Shown here: piece by piece, positions 16,658-25,418 of the stretch
Layout: every line of letters begins with the position of its first letter
Position numbering within the stretch: the stretch's first letter is position 1
Assembly: GCA_002449585.1 (NCBI GenBank)
Contig: DJXD01000022.1
Span: 1 to 48,362 of the forward strand
Length of the DNA: 48,362 bases
Source: Ruminococcus sp. UBA7013
GTDB taxonomy: Bacteria; Bacillota; Clostridia; Oscillospirales; Ruminococcaceae
Direction of reading: 5' to 3'
Notes under the pieces: model-generated
What the model saw: only the letters and a program-made list of their open reading frames with translations
Told to the model about the DNA's origin: nothing
Database searches by the model: none
Translations under genes and position numbers: made by a program

Positions 16658-16686
16658 AGTATAACACTTTTTTCCGCAACTTGCAA
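16658..16686 (-). promoter_or_regulatory. Promoter of the G3E GTPase operon
   Basis: Minus strand: TTGCAA (16681-16686), 17-base spacer, TATACT (16658-16663). About 55 bases upstream of ATG 16602. Confidence 0.75.
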
Positions 16687-16751
16687 GAGGATCATGCAAA
16701 TTTTTTTGTTTCTGTTATCCTAGGAAACAAGATGAAAATTCTGTAACAGCG

Positions 16752-16763
16752 AAAAGTTAGCAT
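16752..16763 (+). repeat. Upstream copy of a 12-base direct repeat
   Basis: AAAAGTTAGCAT occurs here and again at 16901-16912, the two copies flanking the iron-operon promoter at a distance of 149 bases. The rest of the 336-base gap between the divergent GTPase and FTR1 genes is AT-rich and shows no ORF. Confidence 0.45.
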
Positions 16764-16860
16764 ATGTTTCCGGATTGCAATGCTTTTTCAGGATTATAAC
16801 TAATATCTGAACATTTTTTTCGTTTTTTTTGTTTTAGGATACAAAAGATTTGTTTTTCTC

Positions 16861-16889
16861 TTGACGTTTTGGGTGGAATATGATAAAAT
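16861..16889 (+). promoter_or_regulatory. Promoter of the iron/electron-transfer operon
   Basis: TTGACG (16861-16866), 17-base spacer, TAAAAT (16884-16889). Transcription should begin near 16896, just upstream of the candidate operator at 16906-16919. Confidence 0.85.
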
Positions 16890-16905
16890 AGCATTTGTAA
16901 AAAAG

Positions 16906-16919
16906 TTAGCATTTACTAA
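16906..16919 (+). promoter_or_regulatory. Candidate DtxR-family operator
   Basis: TTAGCATTTACTAA fits the inverted pattern TTAG-N6-CTAA of DtxR/IdeR/MntR-type metal-responsive operators. It lies at about +10 to +24 relative to the predicted start, where a bound repressor would block transcription. It overlaps the downstream copy of the 12-base repeat. Binding is inference. Confidence 0.45.
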
Positions 16920-16938
16920 TCTGAAAGGAGGTATAAAA

Positions 16939-18567
16939 ATGCCGTTGTATCAAAAACGGCTTATTTCAGCCGCTTTGGCTTTGCTATGGGTTTTGCTGAT
17001 GCTAATCATTCCGTTTGCAGGAGTAAATGTTTCAGCAGCAGGGGAATATATTGCGACATGGGAAGAATATAAAAATTCTGGTGCGCCTGCCGGAACATGG
17101 AATGATGTTGCAAATGCGATGGATCAGGTATTCATGGCCGCTGATACGTTATATCAAAATGGCGATGCTTCTGGGGCATATGATGCTGTCAATGCCGGAT
17201 ATTATGGATATTATGAAACAACAGGATTTGAACGTACGGCTATGGGATATATTGCCGGAAGCCGGAAAACAGAGGTAGAATTGCAATTTAGTGCTTGCAA
17301 ATCTGTTGTGAAAAATGGGAAAACAACGGATGAATTTTTTGCGGAATTGAATACGCTCAGTGAAATGATTCATACGGATGCGAATAAATTAGACGGGATT
17401 GGGAGTACTGGCGCAAGCGGCCTGACAAGAGGAAATGAGGAAATAGCGGAAACATCGGGAGAAGAACCAGTTTCCGAAGCTGTGACAGATCAACAAGAGA
17501 CACTTGCAACAACGGGGGCAGGAGCGGTTAGTGTTGGCGGCGGCGGCGGCGGAATGGTAACATTCCTGGCATGTTTCGGGATCATCTTGAGGGAAGGTCT
17601 GGAAGCGATTTTAATCGTTGGTGCGATTATTGCGTATCTGGTGAAATCGGGTAATAAAGATAAGCTCAGAGTTGTATATATTGGCTGTATTCTGGCGATT
17701 GTTGCAAGCTTCCTCAGTGCGTGGCTGTTGAGTTTGTTAAAATTGGCGAATAGTGCAAATCAGGAAATTATTGAAGGCGTGACGGCTCTGATTGCGGTTT
17801 TGGTGCTATTTTATGTCAGCAATTGGATGGTATCAAAGGCAGAATCAGAAGCATGGTCAAAATATATTGATGAGCAAGTGAAAGTTTCTGCGGAGACCGG
17901 AAGCGTATTTACATTAGGATTTACAGCATTCTTAGCTGTATTCAGAGAAGGCGCAGAAGTGATTTTATTTTATCAGCCTTTGCTGTCTGATCCGGCAGAT
18001 ACAAAATATGTTTGGGGCGGTTTTCTGGTTGGCGCAGTGATACTAGTATTTGTATTCCTAGCGATTAGATTTTTAAGTGTCAAGCTTCCGATTCGGCCAT
18101 TTTTCTTGGGAACAAGTATTTTAATGTTTGTGATGTCAATTTCATTCTTAGGGTCTGGAATCCGGGAATTGATTGAGGGCGATGTGATGAGCATGACCTC
18201 TCCGGCATGGCTTTCTGCTTTGATCCCGTCAAATGATGTATTGGATGTATTAGGTATTTACCCATGTTATGAAACATTGATTCCTCAGCTGATCTTGATT
18301 TTTATCACGCTTATGATTTTTGTGATGCAGAAATGGAAGGGCAATAATAAAAAGACAGCAGGTGTATTAGCGATTGTGCTGGGTGGACTTGGCATTCATA
18401 AGTTTTATTTAGGCAAATATGGAAAAGGGTTGATTTATGCGGCATTCTGCTGGACGTTGATTCCCTTGCTGATTAGCATCGGCGAAGGCATTCATTTGCT
18501 GACGGAGTCAGAAGAAGAATTTGAAGAAGAGCAGAATCCGAAAAAGAAAGTATTGGCAAAGGCATAA
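16939..18567 (+). CDS. FTR1-family iron permease with C-terminal TM2 domain
   Basis: Membrane iron permease, 542 aa from ATG 16939 (GAAAGGAGG upstream; the open frame extends back over the promoter). Order: signal sequence (about 1-33), an extracellular helical domain (about 35-150) typical of bacterial FTR1 proteins, an acidic linker, then a seven-helix permease with both iron motifs, REGLE (218-222) and REGAE (336-340). The end (about 470-525) matches a TM2 domain (VLGGLGIHKFYLGKYGKG), followed by an acidic/basic tail. FTR1 proteins move Fe3+ or Fe2+ across membranes, usually with a redox partner. The fused TM2 unit is unusual. It is first in a 15-gene operon including P19, DUF2318 and ABC genes. 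Confidence 0.92.
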   Translation: MPLYQKRLISAALALLWVLLMLIIPFAGVNVSAAGEYIATWEEYKNSGAPAGTWNDVANAMDQVFMAADTLYQNGDASGAYDAVNAGYYGYYETTGFERTAMGYIAGSRKTEVELQFSACKSVVKNGKTTDEFFAELNTLSEMIHTDANKLDGIGSTGASGLTRGNEEIAETSGEEPVSEAVTDQQETLATTGAGAVSVGGGGGGMVTFLACFGIILREGLEAILIVGAIIAYLVKSGNKDKLRVVYIGCILAIVASFLSAWLLSLLKLANSANQEIIEGVTALIAVLVLFYVSNWMVSKAESEAWSKYIDEQVKVSAETGSVFTLGFTAFLAVFREGAEVILFYQPLLSDPADTKYVWGGFLVGAVILVFVFLAIRFLSVKLPIRPFFLGTSILMFVMSISFLGSGIRELIEGDVMSMTSPAWLSALIPSNDVLDVLGIYPCYETLIPQLILIFITLMIFVMQKWKGNNKKTAGVLAIVLGGLGIHKFYLGKYGKGLIYAAFCWTLIPLLISIGEGIHLLTESEEEFEEEQNPKKKVLAKA

Positions 18568-18626
18568 GCTTTTTATTCCTGAATTTTCAGGCAGTATAAA
18601 AGAATTTTACAGGAGGAGTTATCACA

Positions 18627-19352
18627 ATGAAAAAGAAATTAATTGCAATTGCAGTATTATCCGCTATGGCAATGTCTCTGACAGCGTGCGGCGGATCTGA
18701 ATCCACCAGCACAGCCGATAATACACCGGCAACAGATGCATCATCGGTAGCTGACAGTGTCGCAGAAGACAGCAGTGCAGAAGATTCTGCCGCAGATGGT
18801 GACAGCAGTGCAGAGGCCACAGATGCGGAAGTTAAGAGTGAAGCCGCTGTAGATGCGCCCGGCGTTGGCGAAGAAGCAGGATTTACAGAAATTCCGATTT
18901 TTGAAGATGAAGAAGTTGGATTTATGAATGTATCTGCTGTGTATTTCCAGCCTGTTCCGATGTCCAACGGAAATGAGAGTGTAGAGGGTTTTGATTTGCA
19001 TCTGGAAGCAGATATTTCTGCTCTGGAAAATAAGCTTGGTTATGGTGTCGGTGACTGGGTTCCTTATTTGACGGTAGATTATAAAGTCATTGGTGAAGAT
19101 GGTTCTGCCGCTGCTGAAGGTACTTTCATGGAGATGAGTGCATCTGATGGCCCTCATTATGGTGCAAATATCGCATTACCGGAATCTGGTACTTATACAC
19201 TGGAATTCACAATTCATAGTCCGGAAGAAAATGGCTATCTGCTGCATGTGGATGCTGAAACAGGCCCTGGAGGGAGCTTTGATGATTATTTCAAAGATGG
19301 AAATCTGACAGTGACTTATGAAGGCTGGGAATATCTGAAACAGGAATGGTAA
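18627..19352 (+). CDS. P19/Tp34-type iron-binding lipoprotein
   Basis: Predicted lipoprotein, 241 aa: signal peptide with lipobox LTAC (lipidated C21), an acidic Ser/Ala/Glu-rich linker (about 24-80), then a beta-sandwich domain of about 155 residues. Motifs VYFQPVPM, GFDLHLEADI, GVGDWVPYLTVDY and ASDGPHYGANI match the P19/Tp34/FetP iron-transport family (Pfam Iron_transport), in which Met, His and Glu side chains bind Cu2+ and Fe. In Campylobacter and uropathogenic E. coli, relatives act with an FTR1-type permease. Here it sits 59 bases after the FTR1 gene with its own AGGAGG site. A GC hairpin at 19380-19400 follows it and may protect its mRNA. Confidence 0.9.
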   Translation: MKKKLIAIAVLSAMAMSLTACGGSESTSTADNTPATDASSVADSVAEDSSAEDSAADGDSSAEATDAEVKSEAAVDAPGVGEEAGFTEIPIFEDEEVGFMNVSAVYFQPVPMSNGNESVEGFDLHLEADISALENKLGYGVGDWVPYLTVDYKVIGEDGSAAAEGTFMEMSASDGPHYGANIALPESGTYTLEFTIHSPEENGYLLHVDAETGPGGSFDDYFKDGNLTVTYEGWEYLKQEW

Positions 19353-19379
19353 TTTCTGTAAGTATAATATTGAGCTGAT

Positions 19380-19400
19380 GCGCCGTGTTCTGCACGGCGC
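19380..19400 (+). promoter_or_regulatory. GC-rich intercistronic hairpin
   Basis: GCGCCGTG (19380-19387) pairs perfectly with CACGGCGC (19393-19400), with a five-base loop and no T-run after it. It lies between the lipoprotein and DUF2318 genes; likely roles are 3' end protection of the upstream mRNA or partial attenuation. Confidence 0.55.
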
Positions 19401-19424
19401 AATTGTGCATAAGGGGGCATTTAC

Positions 19425-20696
19425 TTGCTGAAGTATTTTGTTGATACAACAGAGGCGTTATTATCTGCGGCTTTGCTGATTGGAATGTTGTATTTTTATA
19501 CAAGTTCTGCATTTGGGAAGAAAGGGAAATTATTTGCTTTGATCGGCCTGATAGGGGGAATAGTTGGGGCAGGCATCGTGGCATATCTCAAAAATGGGAC
19601 AAAATTATTGACTTCTTCTAAATGGAATGAATATGTATTATTATTTTTTGAAATCTGTCTTGGTGCGCTGGTGCTGTTCTGGATTTTTTCAGCATTGCGG
19701 AAGAAATTGAAACAGCCGGGAGAATGGATAATATGCATTGTATTGGCCGTGATCATGATCATATTGTTGATCTATGCGCTTCCGGATGTGATTGTATATC
19801 CATATTCTATTTTATTAGTAGAAAAATCTGTATTATCCACGCCGTTTATTTTTAAAACGATCGGGATTATATTTGGAGTGATACTGGTATTTCTGGCAGG
19901 ATTATCGGCCGGGAAAGGCCTGATCCGGCTGAATCCGGGGCAAATTTTGCTGATGCTGAATCTTGCGCTCGGTGTGAATGCGATCAGACAGCTTTGTGTA
20001 TGTTTGAGGATTATGCTGACAAAGAGAATGATTCAGAATCATAAATTATTTGGGGATTTTTCATTATTTCAGATTGCACAGTTTTCTTCTAATCATGATA
20101 ATTTGTTTTTATTTGGGATCATGCTGGCAACGCTTGCAATACCGTTTTTGATCTGGGTGAAAAGTCATCATGTGAATGAGCCTTATAGGACACCAGCAGA
20201 ACATAGAAAAATCAAGAAAAAATGGATTGTAAATAAGAGATGGGCAAATCTGGTTTTTTGTTGTCTGGCACTCAGCCTGATGAATGTGACAGTGCTGAAA
20301 GCGGCCGCTAATAAAGAAGTAGAGCTTTCTCCGGTCGAGGATGCCCCTGTGATCGATGGGAATGTCTGTGTTTCTTTTGAAATGGTCGAAGACGGGCATT
20401 TGCATCGGTTTGCCTATACGACGGATCATAATATTACAATCCGGTTTATTGTAATCAAAAAGCCTAATTCTTCTTCTTATGGCATTGGGCTGGATGCCTG
20501 CGATATTTGCGGCGAGACCGGTTATTATGAAAAAGATGGTCAGGTTGTTTGCAATCTGTGCGATGTTGTGATGAATATTAATACAATTGGATTCAAAGGC
20601 GGATGCAATCCGATTGTGATTCCCTATAGCATTGAAAATGGAAATATTCTTGTTCCAATAGAGGGACTTGTGGAATTTGAGAAAGAATTTAAATAA
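19425..20696 (+). CDS. DUF2318 membrane protein of the P19/FTR1 system
   Basis: A 423-aa membrane protein beginning with TTG at 19425 (AAGGGGG eight bases upstream; no better ATG). About seven helices fill residues 1-290, followed by an extracytoplasmic domain with two Cys pairs, CDICGETGYY and CNLCDVVMN, then a single Cys in GGCNPI. This C-terminal layout is that of DUF2318, encoded between P19 and the FtsX-like permeases in Campylobacter-type p19 loci. The paired CxxC motifs could carry a metal or a redox group. It is likely to hand electrons or iron between the lipoprotein and permease, though the biochemical role is not established. Confidence 0.85.
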   Translation: MLKYFVDTTEALLSAALLIGMLYFYTSSAFGKKGKLFALIGLIGGIVGAGIVAYLKNGTKLLTSSKWNEYVLLFFEICLGALVLFWIFSALRKKLKQPGEWIICIVLAVIMIILLIYALPDVIVYPYSILLVEKSVLSTPFIFKTIGIIFGVILVFLAGLSAGKGLIRLNPGQILLMLNLALGVNAIRQLCVCLRIMLTKRMIQNHKLFGDFSLFQIAQFSSNHDNLFLFGIMLATLAIPFLIWVKSHHVNEPYRTPAEHRKIKKKWIVNKRWANLVFCCLALSLMNVTVLKAAANKEVELSPVEDAPVIDGNVCVSFEMVEDGHLHRFAYTTDHNITIRFIVIKKPNSSSYGIGLDACDICGETGYYEKDGQVVCNLCDVVMNINTIGFKGGCNPIVIPYSIENGNILVPIEGLVEFEKEFK

Positions 20697-20710
20697 GGAG
20701 CGGTGAGACG

Positions 20711-22003
20711 ATGTTTTTCAGAATGATCAAAGGCACACTGCTCCGGCAGTGGAAAAAAATGCTCATGATTGCCTTTACAATTGCATTAGGAGCATCATTG
20801 GCGGCGGCTATGCTGAGTGTCATGTTTGATGTGGGGGATAAAGTCAATCAGGAGCTGAAAACTTACGGAGCAAATATTACCGTCGTGCCAAAATCTGCAT
20901 CTGTGTTGAATGAATTATATGAAGTCGAGGACGGAGAAGGCACAGGGGCATATCTCCGGGAGGATGAGCTTGGAAAGATTAAAACGATTTTCTGGGCATT
21001 TAATATTGTCGATTATGCGCCATTTTTAAAAGTTTCAGGTGAATTGGATGATGGTTCAGTGATTACAGTTGTCGGAAGCTGGTTTAATCATCATATGGAA
21101 CTGCCTACAGGAGAACAGCTAGATGCCGGGATTGCCAGCTTGAGAAGCTGGTGGGAAATCCAATCCGGTGAATGGCTTGATGAACAATCAAATGAAGATG
21201 CTGAAATTGCAATGATTGGGTCTGCATTGGCCAAAAAATTAAATCTCAGTGCTGGAGACAGTATTCATGTCAAGGGCAGTACCGGAGAGAAAAATTTCAG
21301 AATTATCGGCGTTTTTGATGCCGGAGGGGAAGAAGATGATCAGATCTTTGCACCGCTGAATACTGTGCAAGCATTGGAGGATCTGGATGGCTGTATTGAT
21401 AGTATAGAAGTCAGTGCCCTGACAACGCCCGATAATGAATTAGCAGAGCGAGCCGCAAAAGATCCATCTTCTTTGACAGTTGCACAATATGAAATCTGGT
21501 ATTGTACAGCCTATGCAAGTTCTATTTGCTATCAGATTCAGGAAGTAATTACAGATTCTGTAGCTTCTCCAGTGCGGCAGGTAGCCGATTCAGAAGGCGC
21601 AATTATGGAGAAAACACAGCTGCTCATGATTTTGATCACGATTTTGAGCCTGATCGGTGCGGCTTTGGGAATTTGTAATCTTGTGACGGCGAGCGTTATG
21701 GAAAGAAGTAGTGAAATCGGCCTGATGAAGGCGATCGGCGCACAGAATGGAGCAATTTCAGGCTTAGTGCTGACAGAAATTTTTATCACGGCGATTTTTG
21801 GCGGCATTATTGGCTTTTTTGCAGGGTTTGGCTTTGCGCAGATCATCGGTCATACTGTATTTGGCTCAGCGATTGCCCTCCGTCCGGTCGTGATTCCTAT
21901 TGTTGCAATTTTAGTGATATTAGTGACATTAGCAGGAAGTATTCCGGCGATTCGGATGTTATTAAGATTAAGACCTGCTGAAGTTCTGCATGGTGGCCAT
22001 TAA
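20711..22003 (+). CDS. FtsX-like ABC permease, first of a pair
   Basis: A 430-aa MacB/FtsX-type permease: one N-terminal helix (about 18-38), a large extracytoplasmic domain (about 40-300), and three C-terminal helices carrying the family signature ERSSEIGLMKAIGAQNG. The start has AGGAGCGGTGAG upstream. It lies 14 bases after the DUF2318 gene and just before a second permease and the ATPase. In P19-type loci this pair of permeases and ATPase is conserved. FtsX-type ABC systems often do mechanical work on periplasmic partners rather than classic transport, so helping P19 or FTR1 is plausible. Confidence 0.9.
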   Translation: MFFRMIKGTLLRQWKKMLMIAFTIALGASLAAAMLSVMFDVGDKVNQELKTYGANITVVPKSASVLNELYEVEDGEGTGAYLREDELGKIKTIFWAFNIVDYAPFLKVSGELDDGSVITVVGSWFNHHMELPTGEQLDAGIASLRSWWEIQSGEWLDEQSNEDAEIAMIGSALAKKLNLSAGDSIHVKGSTGEKNFRIIGVFDAGGEEDDQIFAPLNTVQALEDLDGCIDSIEVSALTTPDNELAERAAKDPSSLTVAQYEIWYCTAYASSICYQIQEVITDSVASPVRQVADSEGAIMEKTQLLMILITILSLIGAALGICNLVTASVMERSSEIGLMKAIGAQNGAISGLVLTEIFITAIFGGIIGFFAGFGFAQIIGHTVFGSAIALRPVVIPIVAILVILVTLAGSIPAIRMLLRLRPAEVLHGGH

Positions 22004-22019
22004 GAGAGGAGAATTTTTC

Positions 22020-23171
22020 ATGAAGAAAAGACAAATGTATTTCCGGATGATTATCGCCTCTCTGATGCGGCGGCGTTCCCGGATGCTGGTGGCATTGCTT
22101 TCGATAGCGATCGGTGCAACCGTATTATCCGGATTAGTGACAATTTATTATGATGTTCCTCGGCAAATGGGCGCACAATTTCGGAATTACGGGGCAAATA
22201 TGATTTTTACGCCTGCGGAGGATAAATTGACATTGGAAGAGATTCAGCAGGGGGCGGCTGTTCTGAATGGAAAGGATGTTGTTGGCATTGCGCCGTATCG
22301 CTATGAGAATGTCAGGATTCATGAGCGGCCTGTTGTGATTGCTGGAACGGATATGACTGGCGCACAGGCAACAAGTCCTTATTGGCATGTAGAAGGAAGC
22401 TGGCCATCTGCTGACGGACAAATCATGATTGGCGCAGGGATTGCAGAATCTTTCCGGCTGAAAATGGGGGATCTGCTGGAAGTGAGTTATACGCCTGAAG
22501 AAGCTGGGGAAGATGCAGAAACTGTAGTAGATCGTATTACAGAATTTGAAATTACAGGAATTTTGGATACAGGCGGATCAGAAGAGGATTATGTTTATGT
22601 TTCTCTGGCTGATCTGGAAGCTTTGACAGAAAAGCCGGATTCTATTGATGTAGCAGAATTAAGTATTTCAGCGACATCGGAAGAATTAGCCGCTTATGCA
22701 GAGCAGATCAGCAATGCAGTACCGGCAGTGAATGCCCGGCTTGTGAAGAGAGTAACAGCATCAGAGACGACAGTATTGACAAAATTACAAGCATTAGTAT
22801 TATTAGTAACAATCGTTGTATTAGCCTTGACAATGATCTGTGTGGCAACGACAATGACAGCAGTTGTCACGGAAAGAAGAAAAGAAATCGGACTCCGGAA
22901 GGCAATCGGGGCATCTGATGCGAGTATTATCAAAGAATTTTTAGGTGAAAGCATGATGCTTGGCGGATTAGGGGGAATTTTAGGGTCAATTCTTGGGTTT
23001 ATTTTTGCTCAGCAAGTGAGCATTCATGTATTCAGCAGTTCTATTTCTTTCATGCCTGCACTTGTGCCGATTACTATTTTAGTATCTGTATTAGTGACGG
23101 GATTATCAAGTCTGATGCCGATCCGGAGCGCAACTGAAGTAGATCCGGCATTAGTACTCAAAGGCGAATGA
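22020..23171 (+). CDS. FtsX-like ABC permease, second of a pair
   Basis: A 383-aa permease of the same family and layout as its neighbour, shorter in the external domain (about 45-260). The signature ERRKEIGLRKAIGASDAS precedes the last helices. ATG 22020 is preferred because AGAGGAG lies nine bases upstream; the frame extends back to 21990, inside the previous gene. Its similarity to the upstream gene suggests a heterodimeric channel arising by duplication. Confidence 0.9.
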   Translation: MKKRQMYFRMIIASLMRRRSRMLVALLSIAIGATVLSGLVTIYYDVPRQMGAQFRNYGANMIFTPAEDKLTLEEIQQGAAVLNGKDVVGIAPYRYENVRIHERPVVIAGTDMTGAQATSPYWHVEGSWPSADGQIMIGAGIAESFRLKMGDLLEVSYTPEEAGEDAETVVDRITEFEITGILDTGGSEEDYVYVSLADLEALTEKPDSIDVAELSISATSEELAAYAEQISNAVPAVNARLVKRVTASETTVLTKLQALVLLVTIVVLALTMICVATTMTAVVTERRKEIGLRKAIGASDASIIKEFLGESMMLGGLGGILGSILGFIFAQQVSIHVFSSSISFMPALVPITILVSVLVTGLSSLMPIRSATEVDPALVLKGE

Positions 23172-23180
23172 GGTGTTAAG

Positions 23181-23939
23181 ATGAGTTTACTGGAATTAAA
23201 GCATATTTATAAAATTTATGGGGAACTTCATGCGCTGGATGATGTCAGCATGAAAGTAGAAAAAGGGGAATGGGTTTCGATTATGGGGCCTTCTGGATCG
23301 GGCAAAAGTACGATGATGAATATTATTGGCTGTATGGATAAGCCCAGCAAAGGAGAAGTGCTTCTTGATGGGGTGGATATTTCAAAAGAAAGTTCTAAGA
23401 ATTTGACGACAGTCAGACGGGATAAAATCGGCTTGATTTTTCAGCAGTTTCATCTTGTGAATTATCTGACAGCGGTGGAAAATGTCATGTTGGCGCAGTA
23501 TTATCATAGCATTCCGGATGAAAAAGAAGCAATGGAAGCATTGGAGCGTGTCGGGCTGGCTGATCGTGCCAGACATTTGCCCAGTCAGCTTTCCGGCGGT
23601 GAACAGCAAAGAGTTTGTGTTGCAAGAGCATTAATTAATTATCCAGAAATTATTTTAGCCGATGAGCCAACCGGAAATTTAGATGAAGCCAATGAAGAAA
23701 TTGTAGTAGATTTATTTCATAAGCTTCATGATGAAGGAACGACGCTGATCGTTGTTACACATGATCCGGAAGTTGCCGAAGTGGCGCAGAAAACGATTGT
23801 GCTTAGAAATGGGCGTGTCGTGAAAGAAGTGGTGAATCAAAATTTTACAGGCAAGATTCATTTCAGTGAAGAGGGAACACATGTCACAAAGACAGATTTG
23901 AAATCAGAAGAAGAGATTAAAGCGGAGGAATCCAAATGA
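23181..23939 (+). CDS. ABC transporter ATPase for the FtsX-like pair
   Basis: A 252-aa LolD/MacB-type ATPase: Walker A GPSGSGKST (about 36-44), Q-loop QQFH, signature LSGGEQQR, Walker B IILADEPTGNLDE, and switch His in VVTHD. About 30 extra residues at the C-terminus are charged. Nine bases separate it from the second permease, and its stop overlaps the next ATG (ATGA), so it is translated in step with both neighbours. It is the energy-coupling subunit. Confidence 0.94.
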   Translation: MSLLELKHIYKIYGELHALDDVSMKVEKGEWVSIMGPSGSGKSTMMNIIGCMDKPSKGEVLLDGVDISKESSKNLTTVRRDKIGLIFQQFHLVNYLTAVENVMLAQYYHSIPDEKEAMEALERVGLADRARHLPSQLSGGEQQRVCVARALINYPEIILADEPTGNLDEANEEIVVDLFHKLHDEGTTLIVVTHDPEVAEVAQKTIVLRNGRVVKEVVNQNFTGKIHFSEEGTHVTKTDLKSEEEIKAEESK

Positions 23940-24373
23940 AAAGAAAGAAATTTATGATGGGAATCATTTTCCTGCTTTGCGGTCTGACAGCCTGCGGAAG
24001 CAAAAGCTATGCAGATGGAATTTATAAGGCACAAAGTCAGGAATATATCAATGAAGAAGATTCTGCCGCTGGTAATGGCTATGGCGTTGTGACGCTTACG
24101 ATCTCTGGGGGAGTGATCACGGATTGTCAATTCCAGACATTCGAGCTGGATGGAACGCTCAAAGATGAAGAATATGGCAAAGAAAATGGCGAAGTCGCCA
24201 ACAGGGATTTTTATAATAAGGCACAAAAAGCCCGTGCGGCCTGTGATTATTATGCAGAACAGTTAGTTGAAAAAGGGGATCTTTCTGATGTAGATGCCAT
24301 TAGTGGTGCAACTGTAAATTATCAGGAATTTCAGGAAGCTGTTAGTGAAGCCCTGAAACAAGCTGAACAATGA
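23936..24373 (+). CDS. FMN-binding lipoprotein
   Basis: A 145-aa lipoprotein: signal peptide with lipobox LTAC (C20), then an FMN-binding domain (about 25-140). The flavinylation-type motif is DAISGATVNYQEF near the C-terminus, where the Thr of SGAT would carry covalent FMN added by an ApbE transferase. No apbE is in the window. Such extracellular flavoproteins move electrons at the outer face of the membrane. Its place between iron-transport and fumarate-reductase-like genes suggests it links quinol or flavin electrons to iron reduction. GGAGG lies seven bases upstream of the ATG. Confidence 0.85.
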   Translation: MKRKKFMMGIIFLLCGLTACGSKSYADGIYKAQSQEYINEEDSAAGNGYGVVTLTISGGVITDCQFQTFELDGTLKDEEYGKENGEVANRDFYNKAQKARAACDYYAEQLVEKGDLSDVDAISGATVNYQEFQEAVSEALKQAEQ

Positions 24374-24867
24374 AAATTTTTAAACATGTGCTATGTGATC
24401 TGCTGATCCTGTTTCTGATGCTGGGTGTTCCGTTTCTAAATACAGATTATGCCAAAACAGTATTTCAGCATGATCCTGATGCAGTATCAAGTGCATCTGT
24501 GATGGTAGATCAGCCATCAGGAACATATCTGATTTATCTTAATCTTGCAAAGCATACTGATCCGGATGCCCTTGCTAATTGGCGTGATTTTTTCGCCGGG
24601 AAAGAAATTGATCTGATTTTTGAAGATATTATTTGTACAGTTGCCAAAGGAGACAGCAATGCATTGACATTAGCACAGAATTATCAATCAAGATTGCCGG
24701 AACATCAATGTGAAATCAAACAGGAAGATATTATATTAATGCTTTCCAAAGCAGAATATCAGAAATTTGATATTCTGGTGCTTTCACAGGAATTTGCAGA
24801 AGCTTACCGGGCGGATACGCTTCAGGAAATAGCGCAAATTGAAATGATCCAGGTACAGGGGGAATGA
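24370..24867 (+). CDS. Membrane-anchored protein of unknown function
   Basis: A 165-aa protein with a single N-terminal hydrophobic segment (DLLILFLMLGVPFL) and an external domain of about 140 residues. I recognise no family. The domain alternates strands and helices (ASVMVDQPSGTYLIYL, FAGKEIDLIFEDI, KFDILVLSQEF), has few Cys (C9, C88, C113) and no obvious cofactor motif. Its start overlaps the stop of the FMN-binding gene (ATGA), and the cytochrome b gene begins two bases after its stop, so it is probably a subunit of the same complex. Confidence 0.68.
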   Translation: MKIFKHVLCDLLILFLMLGVPFLNTDYAKTVFQHDPDAVSSASVMVDQPSGTYLIYLNLAKHTDPDALANWRDFFAGKEIDLIFEDIICTVAKGDSNALTLAQNYQSRLPEHQCEIKQEDIILMLSKAEYQKFDILVLSQEFAEAYRADTLQEIAQIEMIQVQGE

Positions 24868-24868
24868 T

Positions 24869-25414
24869 ATGAGAAAAATCAATGCCATACTCAGTATGAG
24901 TATTTTAGTCCTGTTCCTGATTCATGCCATTGCAGGAGGATTTCAGCTAGCTGGGATCATTCCGGGAGGATCAGCAATCATGAAAGGCCTTGCTTGGCTG
25001 ATGCTGCTATTCATTCTGATTCATGCAGGAATTGGCTGTAAATTAACGGCGGATACATGCCGAGCCTGTAAAAAAGCAGGGGTTTCTTACTATAAAGAAA
25101 ATCGATTATTCTGGCTAAGAAGATCCAGCGGCTTTGCTATCATGATTTTTATTTTATTTCATGTGCTGATCTTTCTGGGAAATCAAAATCATGATGTTTA
25201 CAGACTAAATGATTTCGGCATGATGCAGCTGATTTCACAGATTTTGCTTGTGCTTTCGATCGCTGTGCATGTGATTAGTAATATCCGCCCGCTGATGATT
25301 GCGCTGGGAAAACGGAATTATCAGAAAATGATAATAGATATTTTAATGATTTTATCAGTGATATTATTATTAGCAGGAATCGCATTTGTGATTTATTATC
25401 TGCGCTGGAGGTGA
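24869..25414 (+). CDS. Cytochrome b membrane anchor of a fumarate reductase-like complex
   Basis: A 181-aa protein with five predicted helices. Helix-borne His residues at H19, H52, H98 and H134 give four candidate axial ligands for two b hemes, as in the single-chain anchors of type B succinate:quinone oxidoreductases. It is shorter than the usual 200-250 aa. The next two genes encode the flavoprotein and iron-sulfur subunits, giving the standard C-A-B order. The anchor would exchange electrons with menaquinone in the cytoplasmic membrane. Confidence 0.78.
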   Translation: MRKINAILSMSILVLFLIHAIAGGFQLAGIIPGGSAIMKGLAWLMLLFILIHAGIGCKLTADTCRACKKAGVSYYKENRLFWLRRSSGFAIMIFILFHVLIFLGNQNHDVYRLNDFGMMQLISQILLVLSIAVHVISNIRPLMIALGKRNYQKMIIDILMILSVILLLAGIAFVIYYLRWR

Positions 25415-25418
25415 AGCC

